A stretch of 64,000 nucleotides of DNA from Diatrype stigma (GCA_022225965.2 JAKJXP020000049.1:248001-312000); one strand, 5' to 3'; counted from the stretch's first letter, positions 23,119 through 34,703 are shown. Translations and numbers: made by a program. Notes: generated from the letters alone by a model not told the origin.

Positions 23119-24558
23119 ATGTTGATACCGCGAAGTCTCGGCCCCAACGGCCTGAGACAGCCCGTGACCACCATGGGCTGCTTGTTGAGAACGCACCATG
23201 CATATTATCTCCGCGCCCGTAGCCTCCGGGGGTCTAATTCGCCATCATCATCATCATCCTTACCCCTGAACCTGAGCTCCCCGGGAGCCCGGAGCCTCAT
23301 CGCACCCATCCCGTGCCGGCGTTCAGCACACACCTCTAACAAACCCCCTTCTCCTCCTTTCTCCCTTTCTGCTTCAGCTACCTCATCCTCCTCCACCACC
23401 ACCGATGCATCAACCCCAGCCCCAGCTCCCTACACCCCACCAACGACCGGCATCCTCGCCCGTCTCCCCACCTCTTGGGTCCCCTACGCCGAGCTCCTGC
23501 GCATCGACAAGCCAACCGGGACCTACTACCTCTTCCTGCCCTGTCTCTTCAGCACGCTCCTCGCGGCCCCCCTCTCCACCCCCTCAACCCCACCCCTGAC
23601 AGTCCTTGGCACGAGCGCCCTCTTCCTCGCCGGCGCCTTCATCATGCGCGGCGCCGGGTGCGCGATCAACGACCTCTGGGACCGCAACCTCGACCCGCGG
23701 GTGCGGCGCACGCGGCACCGCCCCGTCGCGCGCGGGGCCGTCACCCCGTTCCAGGCCCTCACCTTCGTGGGCGCGAACCTGCTGGCCGGCCTGGCCGTGC
23801 TGCTGCAGTTCCCGCCCGTGTGCCTCCTGTACGGCGTGCCGAGCCTGCTGCTCGTCGCCACCTACCCGCTCGCCAAGCGCGTCACCTACTACCCGCAGTT
23901 CGTGCTCGGCCTGACCTTCAGCTGGGGCGCGTTGATGGGCTTTCCAGCCCTCGGTATCGACTTTCTAGGCGCCGCGCCGGCGGCGCAGGCACTGCTGGGC
24001 GTGGACGCTGCTTCGTTTCTTGGGTTGGGAACCGGGGTGGCGATCGATCCCGCCACTACCGCTGCCGCTACGACGGCGAACAACGCCAACCCTCTCGCGG
24101 CAGCCGCCCTCCTCTACAGCTCCAATGTAGCCTGGACGGTGCTCTACGACATGATCTACGCGCACATGGACCTGCGGGACGACGCGAAGGCGGGGATCAA
24201 GAGCATCGCGCTGGCGCACGCGTCGCCAGCCAAGTCGAAGCGCGTCCTTACTTTACTCGCGGGGGTGCAGGTCACGTTGCTGGCAGGGGCCGGGGTCGCC
24301 GCGGGAGCCGGGCCGGCTTTCTTCGTCGGTAGCTGCGGCGGAGCGGCCCTGACGCTCGGCTGGATGATCCGCCGCGTGCGCCTGGACAGCGTGCGCGACT
24401 GCTGGTGGTGGTTCGTCAACGGGTGCTGGATCACGGGCGGGGTCATCGCCTCGGGCTTGGGTGCGGATTACGGCCTGCAGTACCTGGAGGCGCAGAAGGC
24501 GCATCAAGCGAACAGGAAGGAGCATGGTGATGATGATACGAAGGCCAATAACCAATGA
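23119..24558 (+). CDS. coq2: 4-hydroxybenzoate polyprenyltransferase (Coq2)
   Basis: 479-residue single-exon UbiA-family enzyme of the mitochondrial inner membrane. It joins the polyprenyl tail to 4-hydroxybenzoate in ubiquinone synthesis. The first Asp-rich motif NDLWDRNLD starts at N184 and is preceded by IMRGAGCAI. The second, YDMIYAHMDLRDD, starts near residue 343. Both bind prenyl diphosphate through magnesium. Eight or so hydrophobic segments follow the family pattern. The Ser/Pro/Arg-rich first 110 residues (MLIPRSLGPNGLRQPV...) fit a mitochondrial presequence. The ATG at 23119 is the first in frame; sequence just upstream looks like an intron acceptor, not coding. Confidence 0.94.
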   Translation: MLIPRSLGPNGLRQPVTTMGCLLRTHHAYYLRARSLRGSNSPSSSSSLPLNLSSPGARSLIAPIPCRRSAHTSNKPPSPPFSLSASATSSSSTTTDASTPAPAPYTPPTTGILARLPTSWVPYAELLRIDKPTGTYYLFLPCLFSTLLAAPLSTPSTPPLTVLGTSALFLAGAFIMRGAGCAINDLWDRNLDPRVRRTRHRPVARGAVTPFQALTFVGANLLAGLAVLLQFPPVCLLYGVPSLLLVATYPLAKRVTYYPQFVLGLTFSWGALMGFPALGIDFLGAAPAAQALLGVDAASFLGLGTGVAIDPATTAAATTANNANPLAAAALLYSSNVAWTVLYDMIYAHMDLRDDAKAGIKSIALAHASPAKSKRVLTLLAGVQVTLLAGAGVAAGAGPAFFVGSCGGAALTLGWMIRRVRLDSVRDCWWWFVNGCWITGGVIASGLGADYGLQYLEAQKAHQANRKEHGDDDTKANNQ

Positions 24559-25154
24559 ATGAGGGTCATCGCCATTACTGGGTGGAATAAGCTACCAGAG
24601 GTCTAGCTATCAGAGGTATACGCATGGACATGTGTATAGTAGTGTACATAAGTATATGAGCTGTGTGTCAGTTACCTAGGAGAATCAACGGTGTCCGTGT
24701 AAGATAGCTCAGAACCAGTACAGAACTACGACAAGTGATGTACTACCAGTCCTGGAATCGCATAACCGTCGTCTCCGCAACTAGATATTGCAATGGTTCA
24801 TGTCACTTCCATTCAAACTGCAAAGAGCACCAGACGAACACAGCGTGGTTGGATTGGCGGCTAAAGATCTCTATTCATGGATCCCGCACTGCCTGTGAGA
24901 ACTCCCCTGGTTCGGATGTATCAAGACCGTAACCTATTTATGGATGCTGCCGATGTTCGCGTGTGAAAACAAAGCAGACCGTATCATGTAGACTCCGCAT
25001 GCCCCCAGTGCCAGATTCGTATTGCAATGCATGTGGTCTCATTTGCCACATTACAGAAGAATTTTTTGTTTCCGAGCTCGTTCTCATCATCCCGTGGCAT
25101 CCATTCCACCATCACATCACCTCCCCAGGATCGTGTTGACGACGATTTCGTCGC
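24559..25154. other. Convergent intergenic region coq2 / rps23
   Basis: No gene seen; it must contain the two 3' UTRs. GC content is visibly lower than in the coq2 coding region. Confidence 0.5.
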
Positions 25155-25735
25155 TTATGATCTGGGCTTCTCCTTCTTCTCCTTCCACAGAGCGAGCAGA
25201 CCGACACCGGAAACCTTGACGACCTTGAATCGCACACCGGGAATATCACCCTTGGCCTTGCCCTTACGACCGAAACCGGCGAGCAGGACCTCGTCGTTCT
25301 CGTCGACGAAGTTCAAGCAACCGTCATTGGGGACTAAAGTGGAGACCAGGGTTAGCGACAATTTTTACTTTTTCTTTCCTTCTTCCCAGATCAGACATAG
25401 AAATCGTGATCCATATATCCTACTGCTGAGCCTCGACGTCCCCCCATCGCGAATCTCGAGAGCATGGAATACGTACCGAAAGCAGTGACCTTCTTGCCGT
25501 TCTTGATAAGCTGGACCCTGACACACTTGCGGATAGCGGAGTTGGGCTGCTTGGCCTCGACACCGACCTTCTCAAGGACGATGCCCTTGGCGTGTGAGGA
25601 ACCACCGAAGGGAGAGGACTTGAAAGCGGTACCGAGAGCACGCTTTTTGTATGAGAGATCCGCCCACTTCTGGTCCTTGCGGTGGAGGCGCAGCTTTCTG
25701 GCCGAGTTGAGACCACGAGGCTTTCCTTTACCCAT
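25155..25735 (-). CDS. rps23: 40S ribosomal protein S23 (uS12)
   Basis: 145 residues from exons 25735-25477 and 25333-25155; the intron is phase 1 (TTCG|GTACGT...CTTTAG|TCCC). uS12 lines the decoding centre of the small subunit and takes part in codon-anticodon checking. The conserved [15 protein letters not shown] loop and [16 protein letters not shown] segment are complete; P at the apex of the KQPNSA loop is the residue hydroxylated in eukaryotes. The start [16 protein letters not shown] and length match the family. A 5' UTR intron ends just before the ATG. Confidence 0.97.
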
Positions 25736-25740
25736 GATTG

Positions 25741-26050
25741 CTAGAGAAAGAAGAGAGCGTTAGTGGACCAGATTTTAGTCGATTGAAGCGATTGTTCGCG
25801 ATGATCGAGATAGAGTGCTGGACTCTAGGTGCTAGGTACTAGGTGTTCGTTTTCTGGTATGTATGTGGATGTCCGCTGGTCGTATGATGATCGAGTGTGA
25901 GGTGACAAAGTCGGTATTCGGGTGCGATGTTGAACGGGACTTCGAGAGACGATCCGAGGTGAATCGAGGTCGATCGGAATGGAGGAAAAGCGTGCGCATG
26001 CACACAGGAAGACGAGAAGGCGGAAAGGCAAGGACCAGGACAGGACTTAC
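25741..26050 (-). other. 5' UTR intron of rps23
   Basis: On the minus strand a GTAAGT donor at 26050 and a CCACTAACGCTCTC...CTCTAG branch/acceptor ending at 25741 enclose about 310 nt. The acceptor is 5 nt before the rps23 ATG. Leader introns are common in fungal ribosomal protein genes. No snoRNA box pattern was noticed inside. Confidence 0.65.
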
Positions 26051-26906
26051 CGATTTATCTGTGGTATCGCTTGAAGATGGGGGAGATGGTGATCTTGGGT
26101 TGGTGATGGAGTCGAAGTTGGTGGTCGTAGGTTTCAATGGATAAAAAGTTCGGTTAGGTGTGGCACCTGATTTACTGATTTCCAGCACAACAGACAGCGG
26201 CAGCCCTGGAGCCCTGGAGGGTCGAAAATTCGCTAACGACCCGCAAATCACAAATAAAAAATTGTGTGCGCTTAGGTTGTGCTTGTGGCTGGGGAGTGGG
26301 ACTCGGCCACTACCTAGGTAGGCCAATCAGGTCCAGTCTTGAGACTGCTGCACAGCCACGATGTGGTCTAGACTCTGCAGGTGGGCTTTGATGTCAAACC
26401 AGCCACGAACCCCTCCCTCCCTCCAACTTCCAAGGTTCCAACCTAGGTGGTTCTCCCCCACCTCCCCAAAGCTGTTCCGACTTCCCGCTCGTTATTGAAT
26501 AAACATGGATTAATTGCATTCACCACGGATATTGCGATATTCTGACCTACATTCCTCATTATGCGGCATGTGCATCAATAGAGTAAATGAGGTCAATCCT
26601 TAATAGACACGGGACAGCGGGACAGCGGGACCGCGGCAGCTGCGCGGGTATTACCACAGGCAGGACAACATGGCTTGTATGTATGTACATTCCAGGTAAT
26701 TAATGAGCTGTCTTGCCTGCCAAGGTACATGCCTGCCTGCTATTTAGGTACATACATCCTACTCCTACATACTACATATTCATAGTACGTCGTACACAGC
26801 CTCAACCAAGATGGAGATGACATGAGTCCAGTTCATCGACTCGTTGCAACCTTCGATTTCTCTTTTCATCGCATCAAGATGTAGCAGTCCCAGTCGCAGT
26901 CGCACG
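26051..26906. other. Divergent promoter, rps23 / hypothetical
   Basis: No gene seen. It contains pyrimidine-rich stretches near 26402-26465, a TACCTAGGTA palindrome at 26311, a GGGACAGCGGGACAGCGGGACC repeat near 26608-26631, and CCTGCCTGC/TACATAC repeats at about 26715-26770. Confidence 0.5.
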
Positions 26907-27082
26907 ATGTCTCGCCTAACAGCCAAGCCGAGCACGAGCGCCGCCTCCAAGGGCCAACCTAGGGACCGGGACCCTCCACCAGCTCTCTTCCTCCACCCGT
27001 CGCGCGAAGCCTCCCATGCATCGCTGCCAGGAGCAGAAGGCAGAGATGGAGTCGATGGAGTCGACACATCATCAGCATATCC

Positions 27083-27118
<36 letters not shown>

Positions 27119-28271
27119 CAAGCAGAAGCAGAAGCAGCAACCTCCCCCTTCGCAAGCCGGCGGAGCACCAACAGCAGCAATAACAGCAGCAGAAACAAAG
27201 GGAACAGGAAGAGGAAGAGGAACAGAAGGAACAAGCGCACCACTAACGCGCACCACCTCGACGACGGCGTCTCCGCCCTCGCAGCAGCAGCAGCAGCGCA
27301 CGCGGCACCACCTGCCCCCGCCGCCATCCCTGCCCCTAACCACACTACCACCGCCGCCGACGACGGTTCCGCGCCTCCCAACGGGCGACTCGACGCGCAC
27401 CACGCGAACGACCCGAACGACGACAGCGACGGTCCGCACCGCCGACCGGACGGACGCGCTGTGGGCCGAGATGCAGGCGACGCTGGAAGACGTGGAGCTG
27501 TCGGCCGGCAGCGGCGGGACGCGGGTCTTCGGGCCCGACCACGACCGCGCGCTCGCCGAGCTGCGCGCCGCCCAGATCGCGCTGGCGCAGGCCTGGGCGC
27601 GCAGCGAGGCCGACGACGCCATCGAGACCAGCAGTAGCATCGTCACGGGCGGCGCTGGTCCTGCACGTCGCCCGCCGCACAACGTTGGGGTGGGATCGGA
27701 CACTGCTGAGGTGCAGAACCTCAAGGGCGCGCTTGGAGAGATCGGCGTAGCGGCCGCGTCTCCTGCTTCAGCTGCTGCTGCTGGAACAGGATCGGCAGGT
27801 GTCCCCTCTACAGGAAGCCCGACCGTAGCAGCGACAGCAGCAGCGGCAACCGCGTCGGCGGTAAAGGGAGCAGTAGCGGGCGTAGGAGGAACAACATCGG
27901 CGGCCACCGCGCCAGGAGGGGCAGGGGGGGATCATTACACAGACGCGGGCCGGAGCGCGGCTGGTGGCGGGACGACAACGAGACCCGGCAGCAGCAGCGC
28001 CGCGGGCACAGCCACCGGCGGTATAGGAGCCGAACGGCTCGGCGCCAAGCTCGTCCAGGAGACGCAGACGGACATCCTGCACGCGCGCAAGCGGCGCGAG
28101 GCCAACGACCGCTACTTTGGCCGCGTCGACCAGGGCGTGCGCGACGTGGTCGCCCGCCTCGGCGAGGTCGCTGCTGCTATGCGGGCCGTGGAGCAGGAGA
28201 CACGGGATGTCTGGGGCAGTGACAGTGATAGTAGCGACGAGGGGAGCGTGGCGGGTAGTGCGAAGGCTTAA
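26907..28271 (+). CDS. Conserved hypothetical, low-complexity with C-terminal helix
   Basis: 454 residues in one exon from ATG 26907 (MSRLTAKPSTSAASKG); the frame is open a little further upstream but without ATG. I do not know its function. It has a polyglutamine run of about a dozen residues beginning at residue 60, then Thr/Pro-rich disorder. A conserved-looking segment ALWAEMQATLEDVELSA...FGPDHDRALAELRAAQIAL (about 189-235) follows. After an Ala/Thr/Gly-rich linker comes a C-terminal predicted coiled coil (LGAKLVQETQTDILHARKRR ... VEQETRDVW), with an acidic Ser-rich end. The pattern recalls fungal proteins of the DUF5315 type, recalled only, not searched. The two helical parts suggest a complex subunit. 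Confidence 0.75.
27084..27120 (+). repeat. CAG repeat encoding polyglutamine
   Basis: About a dozen uninterrupted CAG codons in frame in the hypothetical gene, followed by AAGCAGAAGCAG. Such pure triplet runs are prone to length change between strains. Confidence 0.85.
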
Positions 28272-28908
28272 ATTGAAGACTGCTCGCTCGCTCGTTCGTT
28301 TATTTACCTGCTTGCTAGTGGGTGACGTGGGATGAGAGGGTGGACCACTTGCGTACAGCGCATTATTTATATACCGGTGTGCTTTATCCGACCTGACTTA
28401 TCAGACAGAGCCTGGCCGACATCACGAGATGCAATATAGCAACGCACGCTCGGGATAAATCCACCACATGGCTTTGCGTACAGCTCAGCTTACGCAATTG
28501 ATTGCGAGAAAGCCCATAAAGACGGCATTAATGAGAAGACGTCGAGCTTCATCGTTTCGATACACACTACCATATGGAGCATTACCACAGGGTGCAGTGA
28601 CACGGTGCATAGGATGGATATTGCTAGGGAACGGCCATGTCGATACATGGGTTATTAGGTTACGAAACGCGAGCCCAAGCCTATGAAGGCTGGGCAATGG
28701 GAAACATCACAGGAGTTATTGGTACAGCGGTCCTGGAATACTTGGTGCTCGGGCACTCCATCAGGTTTAAGTGTATTTATATATATGCACACATCACGTG
28801 TGGTATAGAATAGCAAGCCTAATAACAGCTGGCTATTCCCAATCCCCCTATCGCCCTCCCCACTCCATGAACGGTGGTGAGTTTTACAAGCCCTGCGTCA
28901 ATTCTTCC
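28272..28908. other. Convergent intergenic region
   Basis: No supported gene. A 72-codon frame from ATG 28468 has no recognisable feature. The left part holds (GCTC)n/(GTTC)n-like short repeats in the 3' flank of the hypothetical gene. Confidence 0.45.
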
Positions 28909-29613
28909 TCACTGCGCCGGAGCCAGCAACCAGGCCGCGGCCTTGCTCACAGCAGGGCGCTTCAAGAGCCTCTCCAGCCAATCCTTAACAAGCGGGAACT
29001 CGTCCTCGTCGAAGTCCTCGGAAAGCTTCACGGCCAAGGTCTTTTGCCACATGAACCAAGCGATGTCCGCGTAGCTGATGCGCCCGCCCACAAGCCAAGG
29101 GCCATCGGCACCGCCCGTACCCTCGTCGATCTGCTTCCGGAGCCACCCCTCCACGACGCCCGTGACGCGCTTCGCCTCGTCCGTGTACCGCTTGACGGCG
29201 CTGGGCACGCGCTCCGCGTGCAGCAGCTTGAACCAGTAGGCCTGTCCGTAGTAGGGGCCCTGACCCGTCGCCTGGAAGAACAACCACTGGCGCGCGTGCT
29301 GGGCCTCGGCGCTGCCCGGCGCGAAGCTGATCTTGTGGTGCTCGGCGTCGTACCGCTCCACCAGGTACTCGATGATGGCCCCAGACTCCCACAGCACCAG
29401 GTCCCGGCCCTGCTCGTGGTGGTTCGGGTCGATGATCGCCGGAAGCCGCCCGTTCGGGTTCACTGCTAGGTACGCCGGCGTCTTGGCGTCTGAGATGGGC
29501 ACGTCCTCGACCTCGTACGGTACGCCCAGCTCCTCGAGGATCATGAGTACCTTGGGTGGGTTCGCCCCGCCCTTTCCGTACACGCGGATAGGCTTCAAGT
29601 TGGAGAGGGACAT
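28909..29613 (-). CDS. Glutathione S-transferase, fungal Ure2/GstA-like
   Basis: 234-residue single-exon GST that conjugates glutathione to electrophiles in the cytosol. The N-terminal thioredoxin fold (about 6-90) shows VYGKGGANPPKVLMILEEL, the cis-proline GRLPAI and the glutathione-binding ESGAIIEYLVERY. The all-helical C-terminal domain has RQWLFFQATGQGPYYGQA and ISYADIAWFMWQ. The NPPK motif and the Q-x-x-GQGPYYGQ helix are typical of the Ure2-like group of fungal GSTs; there is no prion-type Asn-rich extension. ATG at 29613 was chosen (MSLSNLKPIRV); the frame is open upstream without ATG. A TATA-like CTATAAAAC lies about 145 bp upstream. Confidence 0.9.
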   Translation of the reverse strand: MSLSNLKPIRVYGKGGANPPKVLMILEELGVPYEVEDVPISDAKTPAYLAVNPNGRLPAIIDPNHHEQGRDLVLWESGAIIEYLVERYDAEHHKISFAPGSAEAQHARQWLFFQATGQGPYYGQAYWFKLLHAERVPSAVKRYTDEAKRVTGVVEGWLRKQIDEGTGGADGPWLVGGRISYADIAWFMWQKTLAVKLSEDFDEDEFPLVKDWLERLLKRPAVSKAAAWLLAPAQ

Positions 29614-31954
29614 GTTGTTCTTCTGCTGCTTTTTGTTTTCTGTGGCTTGCTGCACGTATTGGTATATACAGTGCTTCTGTTAGGCGATATCGTGTCTTCT
29701 GATGGGTATCGATGACTTCCACTTTGGCTGTCCGTGAATCACGCTCAGATACTCGGTTTTATAGTTAGAATATGGCCCCTGACATGACCTTGCAATCCCC
29801 CCTACCAGCATCACAGCATTATACCTACATAATACTACCTACATCCTTATCATAGCACGGTACTCCATGGACTAAGCATCCCTTGCCCTCCCTCCCCCAA
29901 TATAGGCAGCCTGACGATCTTTCTTACAAACCATCGAACATGATCAACCCCAAAGTACACCTGTAACGTCCCAAGATTGAAGATTGACGGATTACATGTT
30001 ATGCCGAGCTGATTAATTATCGACTACGATGGCCGAGGACATCAAATTGGTCCGCTGTCCGGGGCTCCGCGCGAACTAGGTGCAGGTCGTTTCACTGGAA
30101 GTGCGATCAGGTGATTGGGTTGTCCAAGGGCTCATGTCATGTGGCAGTGTGACTAGCCTATTGCCATGGCTACCACAATACAAGTACCTCGTTGAGTATT
30201 TACTGGGATGAGACGGCTTGATTGCAAACAGAACTAGTCCGACGTGCTGACTGAACCACAATCGTTCGTTACTAATCAGCAATGACAACACTGCCGACAC
30301 GGCGACACGAAGTATTTCACGACACGACGATCTGGGTACATTGTTTATCAGCAATTGGTGTATGTGCTCCCCTGCACTCTTCTCTACTCCGAAATTACAT
30401 ATCAACAGCATATGTACTTGCAGCGTTCAATTCGACTACCGCTTTCGGTAGATTTGAGTCTTGAGACATCGGCAGCAAAGGAAATATGGAATGTTCCAGT
30501 TAAGGTAGTTTACAAACGATACGTTATTTTATCGCACAGTCAAGTCTCTCCAGCTTAGAAATCCAAGATCAGCCAGATCAATCTACATCGTGTCTGAAAA
30601 CCTGTCTGAATACAAACATGGCCGGCTATGTTCCTCAAGTACTTCGTATTGACCCTTGATTCCAGATCAGCGATAACCCTTTCCTAGATACTGCTATGGC
30701 TTGTCACATAGTGAAGGCCTTTTTTTCTTTCTTCTTTGGCTAGGACGACTCTCTTGATTGTTGAGGTCGCCGAATGCACTGATCGATCTTGAACTCTACC
30801 TGGGGATAAATCAATCATTGATTGGAATATATCTATGTCCAATGGTCTGATAAATAAATCGGTATTCTCTGTTATTCTCCTTATGAAGCTCATCATGACC
30901 CCTACACCTACCTGTCCAGAAACGCCACCATCGAACGACGCGACTTACCATAACATTAGATCACTTTAAAACGTGCGTGCCACCTAGGATCAACATAGCC
31001 AGAGCAATGCTAGGCTTCTCAGAATCGAGAATCTTCATCGCGACGGCGTTTTCCACACTGGAGACCACCTGGTCGAACTGCTCCGGAGCTTCGATCCGGA
31101 TGCATTTGCACTTCCGGCTATGGCGTATGCCGGCAGGCTCTAGTCCGGGTCCCAGCATCACTGAACAACCCGTGTCAGGTCTACGGATGATAGGACCGTT
31201 CGACTGCATCGTGGATTGGGCTTTGGTGGCTTTTTATAGTGTTTCTAAGCTTCGTATGATGTCTGTCGGTCTGTATGCGTTTCTATCTGGTGTGTGCTCT
31301 CGAGTGGTGGACAAGATATTCCGCGGACGCGGCTATGTGCGCTTTAAATACGAAAAACTGCTTGATAGTAAAGGCCCAGTTCTTCTCTGATCCTACAATT
31401 GCATTGTGAGCACCACAATGGTCATATTTCCATTGATAACTAGCTGGGGACATCTCCGTGGCTTTATCTTTATTTGTTCCCTTCGCAGTCTTCATAGTGG
31501 ACACACTGCGGTTCTACACAATGCGCTTTGTAGTCCAAAGACAAAATTGCATGATCAGCGCCTACAGTTTTCTTGTCAAGGTAACCTAGCTAAAGCCAAG
31601 GACCCATTGAACAAAAAGTTGGTCATACAGGAGATCTAGTAACCGCGGACACTTCTTTGTTAGTTACTGCTCTAGGTATGGCTCATCTATGTGTTCTCGC
31701 AATGTGTCGGATATGGAGCGTTATTTTCCGGCTTTGTACCATTAGTACGAATGGGGTTCGAAACTGGACGAAAACAGAAGTCCGAGTGAGTAGCTATATA
31801 CGGTAGAAATCACCTTTTGGTGACATCTCATATAGAAAGCTGCTTTATCAGTTGAAAAAAGTATTACTAGAATATTCAATCGATATCTTTAGTCCTTTCG
31901 ACCACTCGACCTCTCTCCCTCATATTCTAAAGGGATATTTCACCACAAGACATC
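29614..31954. other. Intergenic, about 2.3 kb
   Basis: AT-richer than the flanking genes. No gene is well supported apart from the weak 82-codon frame listed separately. Other frames here either lack ATG or read through unlikely sequence. Confidence 0.45.
30961..31209 (-). CDS. Possible small hypothetical protein, 82 aa
   Basis: An ATG-initiated 82-codon frame (MQSNGPIIRRPDTGCSV...LILGGTHVLK) of balanced composition. A TATTTAAA sequence lies about 130 bp upstream on the same strand and a CCAAT box just upstream of the ATG. I recognise no family and see no signal peptide. It may be a chance frame or the fragment of a lost gene; the overlapping plus frame is longer but has no ATG start. Confidence 0.22.
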   Translation of the reverse strand: MQSNGPIIRRPDTGCSVMLGPGLEPAGIRHSRKCKCIRIEAPEQFDQVVSSVENAVAMKILDSEKPSIALAMLILGGTHVLK

Positions 31955-34236
31955 ATGGCTGCCGTTCCACCGATTCCAACAGATTATGAACAGGATTATA
32001 AATACGACACTCTTTTTTTCAAACATTTCCGCAGTAGAGGATGTGAGTGGCTCAGATCGTAGATGACTCGGACCAATTTCTCACAGCACTATCTAGCGGA
32101 CCCGAACATAACGGATGCCCAAAAACTACAGCCACGCATAAGACAGCTTGTGAGGAGACTTCCTCACCAATGGGTACGGGTAGGGCCAGTGCAAAACACC
32201 CGGTTCGCTCCGTACCCTGTAAGGCCTCACTTAGACCAAATTGCAGATAGGAACCAAGCAGGCCCACCAGGTCATACGCTCCGCAAAGCTTGGAGGATGC
32301 TCCAGCACGCGAAGACTCGTTTTCACGTTGAAGGCTTCTTTTATCGAAAGTGTATTGCCTACGGTGGGATGGGCCTTGCATTGCATTACCGTGACACAGT
32401 ACTCGAGGAGGATGGGACCAAAGCTCGCAAAGACGTTGTGGTAAAGGTTGGGATGGAAAACCGTCGGAGTGTAGATCTCAATCTTCGAAAAGAAGTTCGA
32501 GCAACGAGGGTGAGTGGAAAGACTCTGCGGTGGAGTATACATGATTGTGGAAGATCTAGTACCTGATCTGGCGTGCACAGAAACTGTCGCGTGCGGCTCA
32601 CGCTATCCAACTGTACCAGGGGAAGACTTTCAACGAAAGATGGGACCTCCCCGAAGCGCTTAGCGAGGATGATTCCAGTGTGAGATCACTCAGCGACTTC
32701 GACGATACCGCCACCGACAAAGATGTGCCACGTCCGAAGACGAAAAGAAAGAATATGACAGTTCTAGCGAAGCAACGAAAGACTAGGGCTTTCAATCGCG
32801 CAGCACGCAGGAGGGACGCAGTTATCAATGCAGGGGGTGGCGCCAGTCGCCAACCTCCGCTTGATGCCTCTCCAGACGCCTATTCAGACCATATACTCTT
32901 AGAGTATATGGACTACGGCGATTTGCAACATATGCTTATTCGAATCAACTCGAATGTCAACCTCAGAACAAGGCAGATTCCCAACAGGGTTCTCTGGTCA
33001 TTCTTTCTCTGCCGTGAGTTTCTCTGGGACGTCCGAAATGGCATGACTTTAACCAGCCTGCTTCCCTACCTAGTTATCCGAGGATGTATCGGGATGGCGT
33101 GGTATCCTAGAAAATACCATCCTGCTCGACACAGGGATGAAAACTCGGAGCTCCTCGAGCAGATACCTCCCAGCGGATCTGCTCAATACCAACAGATGAG
33201 ACGAATGGTCCACTTCGACATAGATCCTGGAAATGGTATTCTTATGCCCTGCCCTGCCCTGCCCTGCCCTTCCCGCTCTGTACGGTTACATCTGTCTTTG
33301 GCTGATAATCATGTGATTAGTTCTCATTGGTCATCTCGACAACCTAGGCGAACCAGGCCAACCCGAACATGGCCTTGTCCCCCGGATTAAGGTAAGCAAC
33401 CTCCTCAGATGTATAATTGGAAGGTCAATATGTAATTATCGGGATAGATCGCAGACTTCGGTCTCGCCCACGAGGCAAAAGTTCAGAAACGCGAGTAGGT
33501 CCACCTGCAATATATTAATCAGTACCGGCTGTCATTCCTATACTAACTATGGTAGTTGTTACTATGTCAACCGGCGTCGGGTTGGTAAGACCTTCTACTA
33601 TTGTCCAGTAAGTTCGCCCCTGTGGGACAAACGCGATGGGTCTTTTTTGTTTGTCAACACATATATCTAGGAACAATTTACACAGGACTGGGACCTTCTG
33701 CCTGGCAATGAGCCTGACGGGGACAACGTGTGCGACGAGCCCATTGCTGGCAATTATGGACCTGCAACGAATGTTTGGCACATTGGAATGGTAAGTATCC
33801 CTAGTCAACAGTTGGAGTGCACTGATTCTGAAATGTTTGAAAGACCATGTACACCCTCATAACGAGATGTTTACCACCGCGGCCTCCTCAACCCGAAGAT
33901 ATCGTGGTAAACCATCGGGTGATCACCACATTCGGCAGGCCCCTCAACCAGTTCCATAATACCGAGCGAAGTCTACGAACACTGGTGAAAAGATGTCTGG
34001 CCTATGACCCCGCTGACCGGCCGAGCCTGCGACGATTACTCCACATTGTGCGGCCGAAGGTGAGAAACGACAAAGATCCGAACGATCCGAACTCCGAGTC
34101 CAATGAAGTTGTCAGAGCCTGGGTGCGTCACGCAATATTCAACGCACCTATTCCTCAGGAGCACAACCCGGATCCGGATGACCCGGGGTTGGGCATTCTG
34201 GATGATGACCCTAACGACCTGGATTACGTACCTTAG
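31955..34236 (+). CDS. Divergent fungal protein kinase, nine exons
   Basis: 599 residues from exons 31955-32042, 32097-32509, 32560-33013, 33074-33235, 33321-33391, 33448-33494, 33556-33607, 33671-33790 and 33844-34236. Every join keeps frame at GT-AG sites. The N-lobe has YGGMGLALHY as glycine loop and VVVKVG with the ATP lysine K146. A basic insert with a KTKRKNMTVLAKQRKTR stretch lies before the hinge LLEYMDYGDL. The catalytic loop reads HFDIDPGN (D367, N372), where most kinases have HRDLKxxN. DFG is present (IADFGLAHEA, D399), as is YYCPEQ in place of APE. The metal and catalytic aspartates are intact but the HRD arginine and the loop lysine are changed. It resembles fungal-specific, lineage-expanded kinases; the substrate is unknown. 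The acceptor of exon 2 is the least certain splice. Confidence 0.78.
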
Positions 34237-34703
34237 GTAGTTATAGATTGGTAGACATAAGAGCTTACCTACAACACACCATGGCCCCTTTGCGAATGAC
34301 AGGGCTTGAAGCACACCAGCTTGAACGGGAGCACATATCATCATATCTAAAACACCCTTGAAAGGTTGTTCGGTGCGGTCAGCGATTACTCATCAATGTA
34401 TATATATGCGACGCGTTCTCTATTTCCAGCTTACTCTCATTAGTTATCTAGACCACGCATGGTACCTGTATACTGTTGCCATTGTCTACTCCGGGAGTTT
34501 TCAGGCCCGAGACTTTGTAGCAATGTTTTGCTTATTGGCTTACAAGCAATTCGTCGTCTTGCTGTAAGGGGGGTTCTACTTGTGTTACGACCCATCGTAG
34601 ATTCGAGAGCGACGTTACACCCCCCTTCCCCCCTCCCCCCCCCTTTTCACAGGATGAGTTTCGATTGTTCGCTTAAGCTCCATTGCCCGTGAACCCTATA
34701 TCC
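34237..34703. other. Convergent intergenic region
   Basis: No gene. A poly-C tract (runs of 6-9 C, about 34620-34643) lies near the 3' end of the transporter gene. Confidence 0.5.

Noticed and set aside
26780..27907. 375-codon minus-strand frame opposite the polyQ gene
   Set aside because: Composed of Ala/Val/Cys runs that mirror CAG/GCC repeats on the other strand; no plausible domain.
30977..31390. 137-codon plus-strand frame
   Set aside because: It begins at GTG, has no early ATG and overlaps a small ATG frame on the other strand; composition is not convincing.
32047..32250. Alternative frame for exon 2 of the kinase gene
   Set aside because: It ends at a stop after about 50 codons, while the neighbouring frame continues into the kinase glycine loop and VVVK motif.
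33243..33275. CCCTG repeat in the kinase gene as an independent element
   Set aside because: It falls wholly inside a short intron with normal splice sites and is a small microsatellite.
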